The notes under the pieces are model-generated. The model saw nothing but the letters and a program-made list of their open reading frames with translations. It was not told where the DNA came from and searched no databases. Shown here piece by piece: positions 1 to 7,656 of a DNA stretch of 64,000 nucleotides; positions within the stretch are counted from its first letter, which is position 1; each line of letters starts with the position of its first letter. The stretch is from DAOUMF01 sp034408935 (GTDB lineage Bacteria; Chloroflexota; Dehalococcoidia; SM23-28-2; RBG-16-64-32), in assembly GCA_034408935.1 (NCBI GenBank), contig DAOUMV010000013.1, positions 62,001-126,000 of the forward strand, given 5' to 3'. The position numbers were made by a program, and so were the translations under genes.

Positions 1-111
1 GGGTGCAAGGAGATCGCCCGGCGGATGTCTCAGGAGATCGGCGTCGACGACTACGTCATCCTGTATAGCACCAAGGAGTATAGAAAAAAGCGGGTCCGGT
101 ACTACGTCTAG
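1..111 (+). CDS. C-terminal fragment of a possible Lrp/AsnC-like protein (5' end outside window)
   Basis: An open frame runs in from the window edge and stops with TAG at 109-111, giving 36 residues. The tail has the pattern DDYVILYSTKEYRKKRVRYY. I associate an ending of the type LYSTxEYKKxRxRY with the effector-binding domain of Lrp/AsnC-like regulators and the related siroheme decarboxylase-like proteins, from memory rather than alignment. The start and any DNA-binding part lie upstream, so function cannot be assigned. The reading frame itself is secure because nothing interrupts it. Confidence 0.45.
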   Translation, partial: GCKEIARRMSQEIGVDDYVILYSTKEYRKKRVRYYV

Positions 112-199
112 CGAGATGAGCCGCTGGCGCTGCGCGGGCGCGCCGACGCCCGCACCGGTGTTTGACCCCCGCTGACGGCCCTCGGTAGAATCTGCCTGT

Positions 200-637
200 A
201 TGGACGACTACGGGCTCGATCTGGACGAGGTGGCGCGCGTCATTGACGGCGCCGCCGTTCTGGTGATCCGCTTCGCCATCCTGGACAAGCGTCTGCTCAT
301 CGACGCCCGCACGAGCGAGGACGAGGGCCCGCTCATCGCCATCGTCTCCAAGGCCAGCTCCGTGGAGGAGCGCTTTAAGTCCCTGAAGAAGATGCGCCCC
401 CGCCTTCCCCTGCCTGACAAGATCATGTCCTTCATGTGGCCGCGGCAGATGGAGACGTTCCGTGCCTCCGGGTTGTGGGACAAGATCGAAGCCCGAATGG
501 TGAGCCTGGGCGGCGAGGAGATGGTCAAGATCTGCCAGTCCGTGTTTGAGGAGCTAGAGCGGGAGGAGAAGGCGGAGGTGATGACCGCCATCCGTGGCGG
601 TGAGACCTACCAGTCCCTGTGGGAGCGCTCCCGCTAG
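200..637 (+). CDS. conserved-looking hypothetical protein, 145 aa
   Basis: A soluble, charged protein of 145 residues with no signal peptide or membrane segment. It begins MDDYGLDLDEVARVIDG, has a basic stretch (about 55-75) rich in K/R/P, and a C-terminal half that looks helical with many E and K residues. I do not recognise the family. It sits alone between the fragment at the window edge and the threonine aldolase gene, in the same direction, with about 80 bases before the aldolase start. Codon use resembles the neighbouring real genes, and the opposite-strand frame over the same stretch looks like its shadow. Confidence 0.6.
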   Translation: MDDYGLDLDEVARVIDGAAVLVIRFAILDKRLLIDARTSEDEGPLIAIVSKASSVEERFKSLKKMRPRLPLPDKIMSFMWPRQMETFRASGLWDKIEARMVSLGGEEMVKICQSVFEELEREEKAEVMTAIRGGETYQSLWERSR

Positions 638-715
638 CGGGGGCCGATCTTGAGCGCAGGCCTGCCCGCCTGTGGCGGGGCCGCCGCATCAGGTCGGGGC
701 CCTTTTTGTTGAGCG

Positions 716-1747
716 ATGAAGACGATTGACCTGAGGAGTGACACCGTCACCCTGCCGTCGCCGGAGATGCGGCAGGCGATCGCTGAGGCTGAGCTGGGAG
801 ACGACGTGTTTGGGGATGACCCCACCGTCAACCGTCTGCAGACGATGGCGGCGGAGGTCCTGGGCAAGGAGGCCGCCCTCCTCACCACCAGCGGCACCCA
901 GAGCAACCTGGCGGCGATGCTGGCCCACTGCCAGCGCGGCGACGAGGTCATCGTCGGCGACGAGGCGCACATCCTGCACTACGAGGTAGGGGGCGCCTTC
1001 GCCCTGGGCGGACTCGGCCTGCGGCCCGTCGGCAACGACGACCAGGGACGGCTGAACCTGGAGGAGGTGCGGAGCGCCATCCGCGGCCGCGACGTCCACT
1101 TCCCTCCCACCGGGCTCATCTGCGTGGAGAACACGCACAACCGCTGCGGTGGCGCCGTCCTTGGCGAGGACGACCTGGCCGCCGTACACCACCTGGCCGA
1201 TGAGTACAGCCTACCGGTGCACATGGATGGGGCACGGGTGTTCAACGCTGCCGTGGCCCTGGGGGTGGCCGCGTCCCGCCTAGCGCGCTACGCGGACTCC
1301 GTGGCCTTCAGCCTGTGCAAGGGGCTCGCCTGTCCCGTGGGGTCCGTCCTCTGTGGCAGCGAAGAGTTCATCGCCCGGGCGCGGCGCTTCCGCAAGATGC
1401 TCGGGGGCGGCATGCGCCAGGCGGGGATCATCGCCGCCGCCGGCGTCTACGCTCTCGAGAATATGGTGGACCGCCTGGCCGAGGACCATGACAACGCCCG
1501 CCTTCTGGCGGAAGGCCTGTCCAGCATCCCCGGCATCAGCCTGACGCCGCCGCCGCAGAGCGACCTGGTCTTCTTCATCGCCGAGGGGTGGGACCTGGGG
1601 GAACTGGTTCGCCGCCTGGGCGAGCGGGGCGTCCTCTGCCTGGACGAAGGCGGCCGCATCCGCATGGTCACTCACTACGGCATCGAGCGCCGCGACGTTG
1701 AGGAAGTGCTGGTTCGAGTACGGGAGCTGATGGCAGCAGGAGCGTGA
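716..1747 (+). CDS. ltaE: low-specificity L-threonine aldolase
   Basis: A PLP enzyme that cleaves L-threonine or L-allo-threonine to glycine and acetaldehyde in the cytoplasm. The 343-residue protein is normal length for the family. The N-terminus IDLRSDTVTLPSPEM is typical, SGTQSN (about 59-64) binds the PLP phosphate, VHMDGARVFNA (about 168-178) supplies the Asp contacting the pyridine nitrogen, and SLCKGL carries the PLP lysine at K202. The GTG start of the next gene overlaps its stop by four bases, so the two are probably translated together. The family assignment is strong; substrate preference between threonine isomers cannot be read from sequence. Confidence 0.93.
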   Translation: MKTIDLRSDTVTLPSPEMRQAIAEAELGDDVFGDDPTVNRLQTMAAEVLGKEAALLTTSGTQSNLAAMLAHCQRGDEVIVGDEAHILHYEVGGAFALGGLGLRPVGNDDQGRLNLEEVRSAIRGRDVHFPPTGLICVENTHNRCGGAVLGEDDLAAVHHLADEYSLPVHMDGARVFNAAVALGVAASRLARYADSVAFSLCKGLACPVGSVLCGSEEFIARARRFRKMLGGGMRQAGIIAAAGVYALENMVDRLAEDHDNARLLAEGLSSIPGISLTPPPQSDLVFFIAEGWDLGELVRRLGERGVLCLDEGGRIRMVTHYGIERRDVEEVLVRVRELMAAGA

Positions 1748-2487
1748 CCGTGCTGCCCAGACGGGCTTGTCGCGCCAGGCTGCTCCTGGCGGCCCTCTCC
1801 TTCGCGATCCTGACGATGGCGGCATGCCACGGGGAGACATCCATCCTGTCCGGCGAAGAGATCGTGTCGAACATCCCTTGGCGGGCACCGGAAGAGGCCC
1901 GCTACCGCCTGCTGGACGGCGAAGAGGAGAAGGGCAACGGCATGCTCCGTATCGAATCCACAGATGGGGAGACGACCTTCAGCCAGGAGTTCGAAAGCGA
2001 GAAGTTCCGCGATGAGGTAGTGGCGGTCGCGGACGCCCAGACGTTGCGGCCCAGGTCCGTTCAACGGGTGATCGAGGGGCCCGAAGGGCCGCGGCGCTGG
2101 GAGGTGGAGTACCAGGACAGCACCGCGCTGGTTATCCAGCGTAGCGAAGACGATGAGCGCCGCGACGAGGTCTCCGTCCCCGCCCACTCCTACGATAGCT
2201 GGACCGACATCTTCCTCTGGCGCACCATAGACTTTCACGAGGGGTACGAAGCCACGTATACGGATGTGCTCTCCGCCACCCTCGCCGAGCCGCAAGTCAT
2301 CTCTCAGACGCTGCAGGTGACCGGCAGGGAGACCGTGGAAGTGCCCGCGGGGACGTTTCAGGCCTGGCGGCTGGAGATCCGCACCTCCGCCGGTAGGCAG
2401 AAAGCGTGGTTCGCCGACGATGAGGCGCGGACCTTGGTCCGCTACGACAACGGGGACCTCATGTTCGAGCTGCTATCAGTCGAGTGA
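1744..2487 (+). CDS. putative lipoprotein, DUF3108-like, 247 aa
   Basis: Starts at a GTG that overlaps the aldolase stop. Residues 1-28 form a lipoprotein signal peptide: basic RRACRAR, a hydrophobic stretch, then TMAAC with the acylated Cys at about position 28. The mature part is rich in beta strands and acidic residues, and contains the segment TLQVTGRETVEVPAGTFQAW. That pattern (a threshold 'VPAGTF' turn followed by KAWFADD) resembles the DUF3108 family of cell-surface proteins. Role unknown. It is convergent with and slightly overlaps the small membrane protein gene that ends at 2476. Confidence 0.72.
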   Translation: MTVLPRRACRARLLLAALSFAILTMAACHGETSILSGEEIVSNIPWRAPEEARYRLLDGEEEKGNGMLRIESTDGETTFSQEFESEKFRDEVVAVADAQTLRPRSVQRVIEGPEGPRRWEVEYQDSTALVIQRSEDDERRDEVSVPAHSYDSWTDIFLWRTIDFHEGYEATYTDVLSATLAEPQVISQTLQVTGRETVEVPAGTFQAWRLEIRTSAGRQKAWFADDEARTLVRYDNGDLMFELLSVE

Positions 2488-2727
2488 GGGGGCCAGCGGG
2501 GTCACCAGCGGGCCTGGAGTCAGATGGGGTGAGCCCACCGGGCTGGGCTCGGACTCCTCGGCGGGCGAAGGCGAGGCCGTGGGCAAGGGCTGGACCGGCG
2601 GCGACGAGTGGGGCTCAGAGTTGCCGCCCACATCGGCGATGAACTCGAAGAAGATAACAAAGGCCGCCAGCAGCAGCAGAATCGGCCAAAGCAGACGAAC
2701 CTGAAGAATTCGCAGTAGCCTGGACAT
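2476..2727 (-). CDS. small single-pass membrane protein with Pro/Ser-rich tail, 83 aa
   Basis: Longer upstream starts exist in this frame, but the ATG at 2727 has a good ribosome site (AAGGGAG, five to seven bases before the start), so I prefer it. The protein begins MSRLLRILQVRLLWPILLLLA: one membrane helix at about residues 8-30, then an extracytoplasmic tail rich in Pro, Ser and Glu (PSPAEESEPSPVGSP). No domain is recognised. It is divergent from the response regulator at 2789 and its last codons overlap the end of the lipoprotein gene on the other strand by about 12 bases. Confidence 0.55.
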   Translation of the reverse strand: MSRLLRILQVRLLWPILLLLAAFVIFFEFIADVGGNSEPHSSPPVQPLPTASPSPAEESEPSPVGSPHLTPGPLVTPLAPSLD

Positions 2728-2737
2728 GGAGGCTCCC

Positions 2738-2765
2738 TTGCCTAACCGCTTTTGCTGCATATAAT
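2738..2765 (+). promoter_or_regulatory. sigma-70-type promoter for the orphan response regulator
   Basis: TTGCCT (2738-2743), a 16-base spacer and a perfect TATAAT (2760-2765). Transcription would begin near 2772, about 17 bases before the ATG at 2789, leaving a very short leader with no obvious ribosome site. Confidence 0.6.
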
Positions 2766-2788
2766 AGGCTAGTTGACCCGTCAAAGCT

Positions 2789-3466
2789 ATGCCTTGCGTA
2801 CTGCTCGTCACTCGCGATCCTAGTACGGAGACGCTGGCCGAGCGTGCCCTCTCTGCCAGCGGGCACGAGGTCATTGCCGTGCGCACCAGTGAGGCCGCCA
2901 TCCGCAGGCTGTCCAACGTCCACATTGACGCCGCGGTAGTGGACAGCGCCATCGGCCAACGGGGGGTGAAGGAGTTCTGCAGCTGGCTCCGCAGCGGCAA
3001 GGACAGCTCCCCGATCGTGCTTCTCACATCCGCTGGGACCCGCTGGCTGACAGACCTGTTCCCCGTCGATCCGGGCCGCGATCAGACCGTGACCAAGCCG
3101 TGCGAAGGGAAGGAGATCCGCCGCGCTGTAGAGAAGACGCTGGCCGCCGCCGGAGGGGCACGGCCGGAGGTGATCAGTATCGGCAACCTAGCTCTGGACC
3201 GGAACTCCCACGAGCTACGCGGCGATGGCGTGACCGCGCAGTTGACGCCCACGGAGTTCCGCTTGATGTGCTACCTGGTGCAGCAGCGCGGCAGCGTCGT
3301 CTCCGCGGAGGAGTTGCTGGAGAAGGTCTGGGAGTTCTTCCCCGGCACCGGCTCGTCAGAGCTGGTGCGGTCTCACGTGCGCAACCTGCGGATCAAGCTC
3401 CGGATCGTGAACGGCACAGCGGATCTGGTGCAAACGGTACCGCGGAGAGGTTACCGTTTGGCCTGA
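2789..3466 (+). CDS. OmpR/PhoB-type response regulator, orphan, 225 aa
   Basis: An N-terminal receiver-like domain (1-118) is followed by a winged-helix DNA-binding domain (about 128-225; LTPTEFRLMCYLVQQRGSVV, then RSHVRNLRIKLR and VPRRGYRLA). D52 is in the phosphoacceptor position, T80/S81 are the switch residues and K103 (VTKPC) is the conserved lysine. The N-terminal acidic pair that binds magnesium is reduced to one residue (VTRDPS, D10), so phosphorylation may be weak or absent. No histidine kinase lies next to it: the next features are a tRNA and an integrated element. Start chosen from the promoter position, since no ribosome site is visible. Confidence 0.85.
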   Translation: MPCVLLVTRDPSTETLAERALSASGHEVIAVRTSEAAIRRLSNVHIDAAVVDSAIGQRGVKEFCSWLRSGKDSSPIVLLTSAGTRWLTDLFPVDPGRDQTVTKPCEGKEIRRAVEKTLAAAGGARPEVISIGNLALDRNSHELRGDGVTAQLTPTEFRLMCYLVQQRGSVVSAEELLEKVWEFFPGTGSSELVRSHVRNLRIKLRIVNGTADLVQTVPRRGYRLA

Positions 3467-3478
3467 TCCGCCGCAGGA

Positions 3479-3484
3479 TATAAT
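3479..3484 (+). promoter_or_regulatory. -10 box upstream of tRNA-Gly
   Basis: A perfect TATAAT lies 11 bases before the first tRNA base, the expected distance for a transcript starting just upstream of the tRNA. A matching -35 is poor (TTGGCC at 3458-3463 would give a 15-base spacer). Confidence 0.5.
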
Positions 3485-3495
3485 GGTGTGGTTGG

Positions 3496-3569
3496 GCGGG
3501 CGTAGCTCAGTGGTAGAGCTCCTGCCTTCCAAGCAGGTCACACGGGTTCGATTCCCGTCGCCCGCTCCA
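3496..3569 (+). tRNA. tRNA-Gly (anticodon UCC)
   Basis: A full cloverleaf of 74 bases with encoded CCA. The acceptor stem is GCGGGCG (3496-3502) paired with CGCCCGC (3559-3565), discriminator U and CCA at 3567-3569. The D arm is TAGCTCAGTGGTAGAGCT. The anticodon stem CCTGC/GCAGG holds the loop CTTCCAA, giving anticodon UCC, and the T loop is TTCGATT. Its 3' half is the attachment site of the integrative element that follows, which keeps the gene intact. Confidence 0.97.
3525..3569 (+). repeat. attL: 45-bp tRNA-Gly 3' end copy
   Basis: Begins CCTTCCAAGCAGGTCACACG and ends at the encoded CCA. It is identical over 45 bases to 7657-7701; the bases on either side differ. It spans the anticodon loop to the acceptor end, the usual crossover region for tRNA-targeting tyrosine recombinases. 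Confidence 0.9.
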
Positions 3570-3626
3570 TTTGACAATTAGCCGCTCATCTGCGAATCTA
3601 AAAGTGCCAAGTTTCGGAGGTGAGCG

Positions 3627-4580
3627 ATGACCAAGCAAGACACCACCCTGCACCGGAAAGCGCCTAATGTTACCCTGCCCGACGAACCCCTTGTGACCGG
3701 CTGGGAGCTTGCCATGAGGGCGTCGGGGCGGGCCGACAAGACGTTGACGACCTACCTTGACACCCTGAATGCCCTGCGCCGCTTCCTGGCCGAGCGGGGG
3801 ATGCCGGGGCTGACGGAGGTGACGACGGAGCACCTGCGCGAGTGGTTCAACGATCTGTACCAGCGCGGGAACAAGCCCGCTACCGTCAGCGTCAGGTATC
3901 GGGCCATGCAGCAGTTCTTCAAGTGGCTCGTGACGGAGGGGGAGCGCAAGGACAATCCCCTAGAGCGAGTGGCCCCGCCCAAGGTGCCGGAGGAGCTTCA
4001 GCCCGACTATAAGCCGGAAGACATCGAGGCGATCCTCGCGGCGATCCCCGCCAACAGCAAGGACCCGCTCCTGTTGCGGGATCGGGCGATCCTTCTCACT
4101 CTGTATGACACCGGCCTGCGGGGGGCGGAGCTATGCGGCGTCATGGTCGATGATCTCGATTGGCGCGAGTTGACGATCACCGTGCGACAAGGCAAAGCGG
4201 GCAAGCAGCGGGTCGTCAGCATCGGCCCCGTCGCGGCTCAGGCCATCGAACGCTACCTCCGGCGTCGGGGCATCGATGTTCCTTATCTCTTTGCTACGCG
4301 AGAGCAAGGCCCGATGACGCCCAACGCCATCAGGCAGATTCTAGGTCGGTTGTTCAAGCGGGCGGGCGTAGAGTTCAGGGGCACCCACGGCTTCCGGCGA
4401 TCTTTCGCCCTGCAATTCCTGAACAACGGCGGCGACCCCTCCGACCTGCGGGCGATCTGTGGCTGGTCAAGCTATGCTATGCTTCGACGGTACACTGCCG
4501 CACAGGAGACGGAGCGGGCGATCCGCGCTCACCGCAAATACTCCCCTGCGTCGCATCTCAGGTTGAAGGGAAAGCGCTGA
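3627..4580 (+). CDS. tyrosine recombinase / integrase, 317 aa
   Basis: Catalyses site-specific integration and excision of the element. A SAM-like N-terminal core-binding domain (about 25-110) precedes the catalytic domain (about 128-310). Catalytic residues visible: R165 (YDTGLRGAEL), K190 (RQGKAGKQ), H254 and R257 (THGFRRSF), W280 in place of the more common second histidine (ICGWSSYAML), and nucleophile Y289 (LRRYTAA). Trp at that position is also found in Cre, so activity is plausible. A strong ribosome site (GGAGGTGAG) lies just before the ATG. Its place beside tRNA-Gly and between the two attachment repeats supports its role as the element's own integrase. Confidence 0.93.
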   Translation: MTKQDTTLHRKAPNVTLPDEPLVTGWELAMRASGRADKTLTTYLDTLNALRRFLAERGMPGLTEVTTEHLREWFNDLYQRGNKPATVSVRYRAMQQFFKWLVTEGERKDNPLERVAPPKVPEELQPDYKPEDIEAILAAIPANSKDPLLLRDRAILLTLYDTGLRGAELCGVMVDDLDWRELTITVRQGKAGKQRVVSIGPVAAQAIERYLRRRGIDVPYLFATREQGPMTPNAIRQILGRLFKRAGVEFRGTHGFRRSFALQFLNNGGDPSDLRAICGWSSYAMLRRYTAAQETERAIRAHRKYSPASHLRLKGKR

Positions 4581-4748
4581 GAGAGCCACGAGAACGTTAG
4601 GCCAGACGACCGGCTGGCACACCCGCTGGCCGGTCGTTCGTATCTGGGGCTGACTGTCAAGCGTGCTCCCTGAGTCGCCCTGACGCCCTGAGAAGCACGA
4701 GAAGGGCCGTGTATTCGAGGGGGCGCAGCCGAGGTCACACTTGGGCCG

Positions 4749-5180
4749 CTAGCCGCCCTCGCGGTGCCATTCCGCGATGCGACGCTGGAAAGCCTCTAGC
4801 TCGCTCTCCTCCGGCTCGTCTAGATAGATATAGATCGTGCCATCCGGCCCGACTTCCACATCCCTTTCGGGGCGACGCACGCGACGGTTGAAGCGTTGGA
4901 TCGCTACTCTCATTCGGTCGGGAGCGTTGGCATCATCGGGAGGATCGGCCACCCTGGAGCAGAGTTCGTCCCAGATTTCCTCTGCGCTCTTCTTGCGGTA
5001 GGGAGGCAGGCAAGCCGTCAACTGCTGGTGGAGCCAAGCTTGGGCATCGCGTGTGGTGTTCTTACGGGGACGGCCACGCTTGCGCCGCTCCCGTTTGGGC
5101 CGACCTACGGGAGCTTCCCACACAGTCTCCCATCTGCGCCCGTCGCGGTCGTGTCTAACCAGTGGCCTATGCCGCCCCAT
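4749..5180 (-). CDS. element cargo protein with AT-hook-like motif, 143 aa
   Basis: A basic N-terminal half contains RKRGRPRKN (about residues 33-41), which matches the AT-hook core GRP flanked by R/K; this motif binds the minor groove of DNA. The middle (AWLHQQLTACLPPYRKKSAEEIWDEL) looks helical and the C-terminus is acidic. No family is recognised. It may be a DNA-binding accessory or directionality factor for the element, but that is inference. The start is preceded by TAAAAT about 12 bases upstream and no ribosome site, so translation may be almost leaderless. Transcription is toward the integrase gene. Confidence 0.6.
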   Translation of the reverse strand: MGRHRPLVRHDRDGRRWETVWEAPVGRPKRERRKRGRPRKNTTRDAQAWLHQQLTACLPPYRKKSAEEIWDELCSRVADPPDDANAPDRMRVAIQRFNRRVRRPERDVEVGPDGTIYIYLDEPEESELEAFQRRIAEWHREGG

Positions 5181-5228
5181 ATGTCAATTTTAGCATGGGT
5201 TTCTGTTCGTGACTCCTAGGGGGAGAGC

Positions 5229-5657
5229 GTGCAGACTGGAGGCATGAACGCCGACGATCCGCTGGATGCCAAGCTACGGGAGGAGCGAAATAGGCGGGCC
5301 AACCTCCGCCGCAGGCTCGCGGCCCTGGCCCAACACCGCGCAGCCCGACTGCCCGACGGCAGGTCGGCTATCGCCGTCAAGGGTGGGCTGATCGGAGGCA
5401 GGCGTCGAGCGGAGCAACACCCTGGCGGGCCGAAGGGACTAGGCACCGAGCTAGCCGCCCGGAGGTGGCATCCCAGCCTCTTCAGACACGACGGCGGCAC
5501 AGGAGTTGCAGATCGTCGTGGTCAACGACCTACCCGCCGTGCCGTAAAAAACCGACAAGAAAACCCTCTAAGGACAGGGGCATCGTCGGTTTTTAAGGGC
5601 GGACAACCGAATACGCAGAGGATGGTGGCGCTAGGCGGGAGCGCCCTGCACCTGTGA
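5229..5657 (+). CDS. doubtful ORF in the integrative element, 142 aa
   Basis: The first 60-80 residues (MQTGGMNADDPLDAKLREERNRR, then Arg/Ala-rich helix-like sequence) could be a small basic protein, with GGGGGAG before the GTG start. The later part is low-complexity Arg/Gly/Pro sequence and contains a strong hairpin (5547-5594) that looks like a terminator. The frame probably does not code to its end, and the whole may be chance. It is divergent from the AT-hook gene. Confidence 0.3.
   Translation: MQTGGMNADDPLDAKLREERNRRANLRRRLAALAQHRAARLPDGRSAIAVKGGLIGGRRRAEQHPGGPKGLGTELAARRWHPSLFRHDGGTGVADRRGQRPTRRAVKNRQENPLRTGASSVFKGGQPNTQRMVALGGSALHL
5547..5594. terminator. bidirectional terminator-like hairpin
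   Basis: AAAAACCGAC (5547-5556) pairs with GTCGGTTTTT (5585-5594), and CCCT/AGGG can pair inside the loop. A-tract on one side and T-tract on the other make it able to end transcription in both directions. It lies inside the doubtful ORF and about 80 bases before the next cargo gene. Confidence 0.6.
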
Positions 5658-5677
5658 CACCGAGAGGAGGTTCAATG

Positions 5678-6187
5678 ATGAAGCCAATCGAGGTCAAGTT
5701 GACCAACGCCGAGATCGCTGCGGCGAAAGCGGAAGCGAGAATCATCCGAAAGGGGGCGGAACGGCGAGACCTGCCGACCGAGTTCTTAGGCGAGGCATGG
5801 GTGTTCATGATACACTGGGCCTTTCTCAAATACGTCGCGTTGCACACAGACCTGACCGTTGCAGGCGGCCTTCCCTACATCGGCCCGGCTGAACGCTTCC
5901 CGGTTCATTTTGTGCTCCATCGCGGGGATGAGCGGATTGAGGTAGACCTTCGCCCTGTGAGCGAGAAGCAACTCGCCAGCTACCCCTTTGTGGATTGGTC
6001 AGAGTGGAGACGCCAGCACATTCGACAATTCACAGTGATCGCCGTGGTGAGGGACAGCCATGTCACCTTTCGAGGAGCGGCAAAGGCAGAGGACTTGCTT
6101 GCAGCGATGGAACCTCACCCTGAAAGCGACTATCGGACGCGGCTCAACGTATTCCGTCTCGAAACGCTTCACGAGTTGCTACGCTAG
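5678..6187 (+). CDS. element cargo protein of unknown function, 169 aa
   Basis: Two ATG codons occur in a row (5675 and 5678); the second is seven bases after GAGAGGAGG and is preferred. The product begins MKPIEVKLTNAEIAAAKAEA (helical), followed by a mixed alpha/beta region with VHFVLHRGDERIEVDLRPV and an aromatic stretch (YPFVDWSEWRRQHIRQFTVIA). No signal peptide or membrane helix. I do not recognise the family. The strand-turn-strand with acidic residues followed by a basic helix could suit a small nuclease or a sensor fold, but no catalytic motif is clear. Coding is well supported by the ribosome site and composition. Confidence 0.6.
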   Translation: MKPIEVKLTNAEIAAAKAEARIIRKGAERRDLPTEFLGEAWVFMIHWAFLKYVALHTDLTVAGGLPYIGPAERFPVHFVLHRGDERIEVDLRPVSEKQLASYPFVDWSEWRRQHIRQFTVIAVVRDSHVTFRGAAKAEDLLAAMEPHPESDYRTRLNVFRLETLHELLR

Positions 6188-6253
6188 CGCCTTTGACGAC
6201 GTTCGACCCCTTTAGCTCCTCAGTCCGCTCCCTTACGATGTTGCGGGCTGCCC

Positions 6254-6286
6254 CCTGTCGATTCGGCCTTCGGCCTCTTCGACAGG
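6254..6286. repeat. inverted repeat / hairpin
   Basis: CCTGTCGA (6254-6261) pairs with TCGACAGG (6279-6286) around a 17-base loop containing a CGGCCTTCGGCC-like direct repeat. No T-tract follows, so it is not a clear terminator. It is just downstream of the unknown cargo gene. Confidence 0.5.
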
Positions 6287-6627
6287 CATTTCGTTGGCTG
6301 GGGCGTGTTAGTCCTGTGAGAGCGACTAGCCCAAGGTTAGCCCGCCCTGACATCACCATGAACGCCTAATTGAGCCGTGCCGGAGGCCCGATCTGGCCCC
6401 GATTCGTATCTACGGCGGGTAGGCAGACGACCCCCTAACTGCCCAGCAGGTAGCCGTAGGGCTGTGCCATTCGGCGTGTGTGAAAGACCTTCCGGTAAGG
6501 TGGGGGTGCCCAAAAGGAAGATCGCTGAGGCCGTGCGAGCCTCTGCTGTGCAACCCGACGCTCTTGCCGAACGCCCTCCGCCGAAATGCGTTAGTGCGGC
6601 TAGGACTAGAGGGAATTGGGAAGTAAT

Positions 6628-6670
6628 GTTCTAGCGCAGGTCGCGGGTTCGAGTCCTGCCGCAGCGCCCC
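6628..6670 (+). pseudogene. 3' fragment of a second tRNA gene
   Basis: A T arm is clear: GCGGG (6643-6647), loop TTCGAGT, CCTGC (6655-6659), preceded by a variable-loop-like AGGTC and followed by an acceptor-like CGCAGCG (6660-6666). The 5' acceptor strand and D arm are absent upstream and the end reads CCC rather than CCA. This is what a former attachment site of another integrating element would leave behind. Confidence 0.55.
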
Positions 6671-6805
6671 GTTGACATCTTCCCAGAACGGGCGCACAAT
6701 CGGGCCAGCGGGCGGGCGTTAGGCACGGTCTTGCGTTGCGAGGCCGGAGGTTTGTCCGCCGCTGTGCAATTGGGACGCGCGGGCGCTGATCAAAGGGGGT
6801 CGGAC

Positions 6806-7300
6806 GTGCGTATCGCCGGATTGTCAATCCTGCTTTCAGCCCTGCTGACCGTGGCGTGTACCGGCGGCGGCACCAGTGATGGGCAATCACCGACTGTTGA
6901 CCCTACACAACCACCGATGCAAACGATACGGGGCACGCTGACACTTACTGAGGGATTCTACCCACCGCGCTATCAACCATGGGGTGAAACGCTCTACTTC
7001 GACGGAGACCTATGCTATGGGAAAGGCGGCTATGACGATATCAAGGAGGGAGCGCAAGTGACAATTCGGGACGAGACGGATACCGTCATCGCGGCTGGAC
7101 GCCTGTCGGAGGGCCAGATTAAGACAACAGAACTAGGTCTCGACCTCGTGTCTGCCGACTGCATCTTTCTATTTGAAGTGACCGACGTTCCTTCAGCCAA
7201 CTTCTACACGGTCGAAGTGAGCCACCGTGGGGGTCTCACCTATTCCCTTGATGAGATGGACGCCCTCGACTGGGAAGTCTCCCTCTCATTGGGAGACTAA
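6806..7300 (+). CDS. element cargo lipoprotein, 164 aa
   Basis: An in-frame ATG upstream (6731) exists, but a GTG at 6806 with AAAGGGGGT before it starts directly with a lipoprotein signal peptide: RIAGLSILLSALLTVAC, lipobox LTVAC with Cys at about residue 18. A low-complexity linker (GGGTSDGQSPTVDPTQPP) follows, then a beta-rich domain that starts IRGTLTLTEGF and has YDDIKEGAQVTIRDETDTVIAAG, resembling small surface lipoproteins with an immunoglobulin-like or carboxypeptidase-regulatory fold. Two mature cysteines could form a disulfide. It is the last gene before the right attachment site; a role in surface modification or exclusion is conceivable but not shown. Confidence 0.7.
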   Translation: MRIAGLSILLSALLTVACTGGGTSDGQSPTVDPTQPPMQTIRGTLTLTEGFYPPRYQPWGETLYFDGDLCYGKGGYDDIKEGAQVTIRDETDTVIAAGRLSEGQIKTTELGLDLVSADCIFLFEVTDVPSANFYTVEVSHRGGLTYSLDEMDALDWEVSLSLGD

Positions 7301-7656
7301 GCCAACCGGCCCCACCACGCCTGCCACGGCGATGTCGAGTGAAGATGGCGGCGATAGAGGGGCATTGAAACCCGCCTAGCCCTGGCACACAATACCAGCA
7401 CCATGAGATGATGGGCCGTCTGGATCACCGCAGTCGTAATCCTGGCCCTGCTCAACGGCATCGTGTGGACGCTAGTGGTAGCGCGGTAATGCAGCATGCC
7501 AGTCGGCATGATGACTTGGGAACCGTGGCCCCCGCCATGCTGTACAATGGGGTGAGAATATCCTCCCAGTGCGCCTAACTGTCACCAGTTTGCAGATACA
7601 ACAGGGGCGAAAACAAGAGAAAAACTGCGACTGATCAGCGCGCATGCGAGGAAATA
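7301..7656. other. non-coding right end of the integrative element
   Basis: About 350 bases with no credible gene. A short frame at 7403-7489 encodes a membrane-helix-like peptide but has an in-frame TGA as its third codon. AT-richer DNA (7590-7630) lies just before the right attachment site, where integrase arm sites would be expected. Confidence 0.5.

Larger units (their letters stand above)
6188..6805. other. gene-poor stretch inside the integrative element
   Basis: About 600 bases without a credible gene. It contains a hairpin at 6254-6286 and a tRNA-like 3' fragment at 6628-6670. Open frames here on either strand have poor composition or are antisense readings of the tRNA fragment. Confidence 0.6.

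Noticed and set aside
6410..6890. Minus-strand frames near 6.6 kb that read RQDSNPRPALEHYF and similar
   Set aside because: These are the usual antisense translation of a tRNA T arm and acceptor end, which led to the tRNA-fragment call instead.
7403..7489. Short plus-strand frame encoding WAVWITAVVILALLNGIVW, a membrane-helix-like peptide
   Set aside because: TGA is the third codon after the only ATG, and there is no ribosome site or other start. Possibly a decayed small membrane gene, but not supported.
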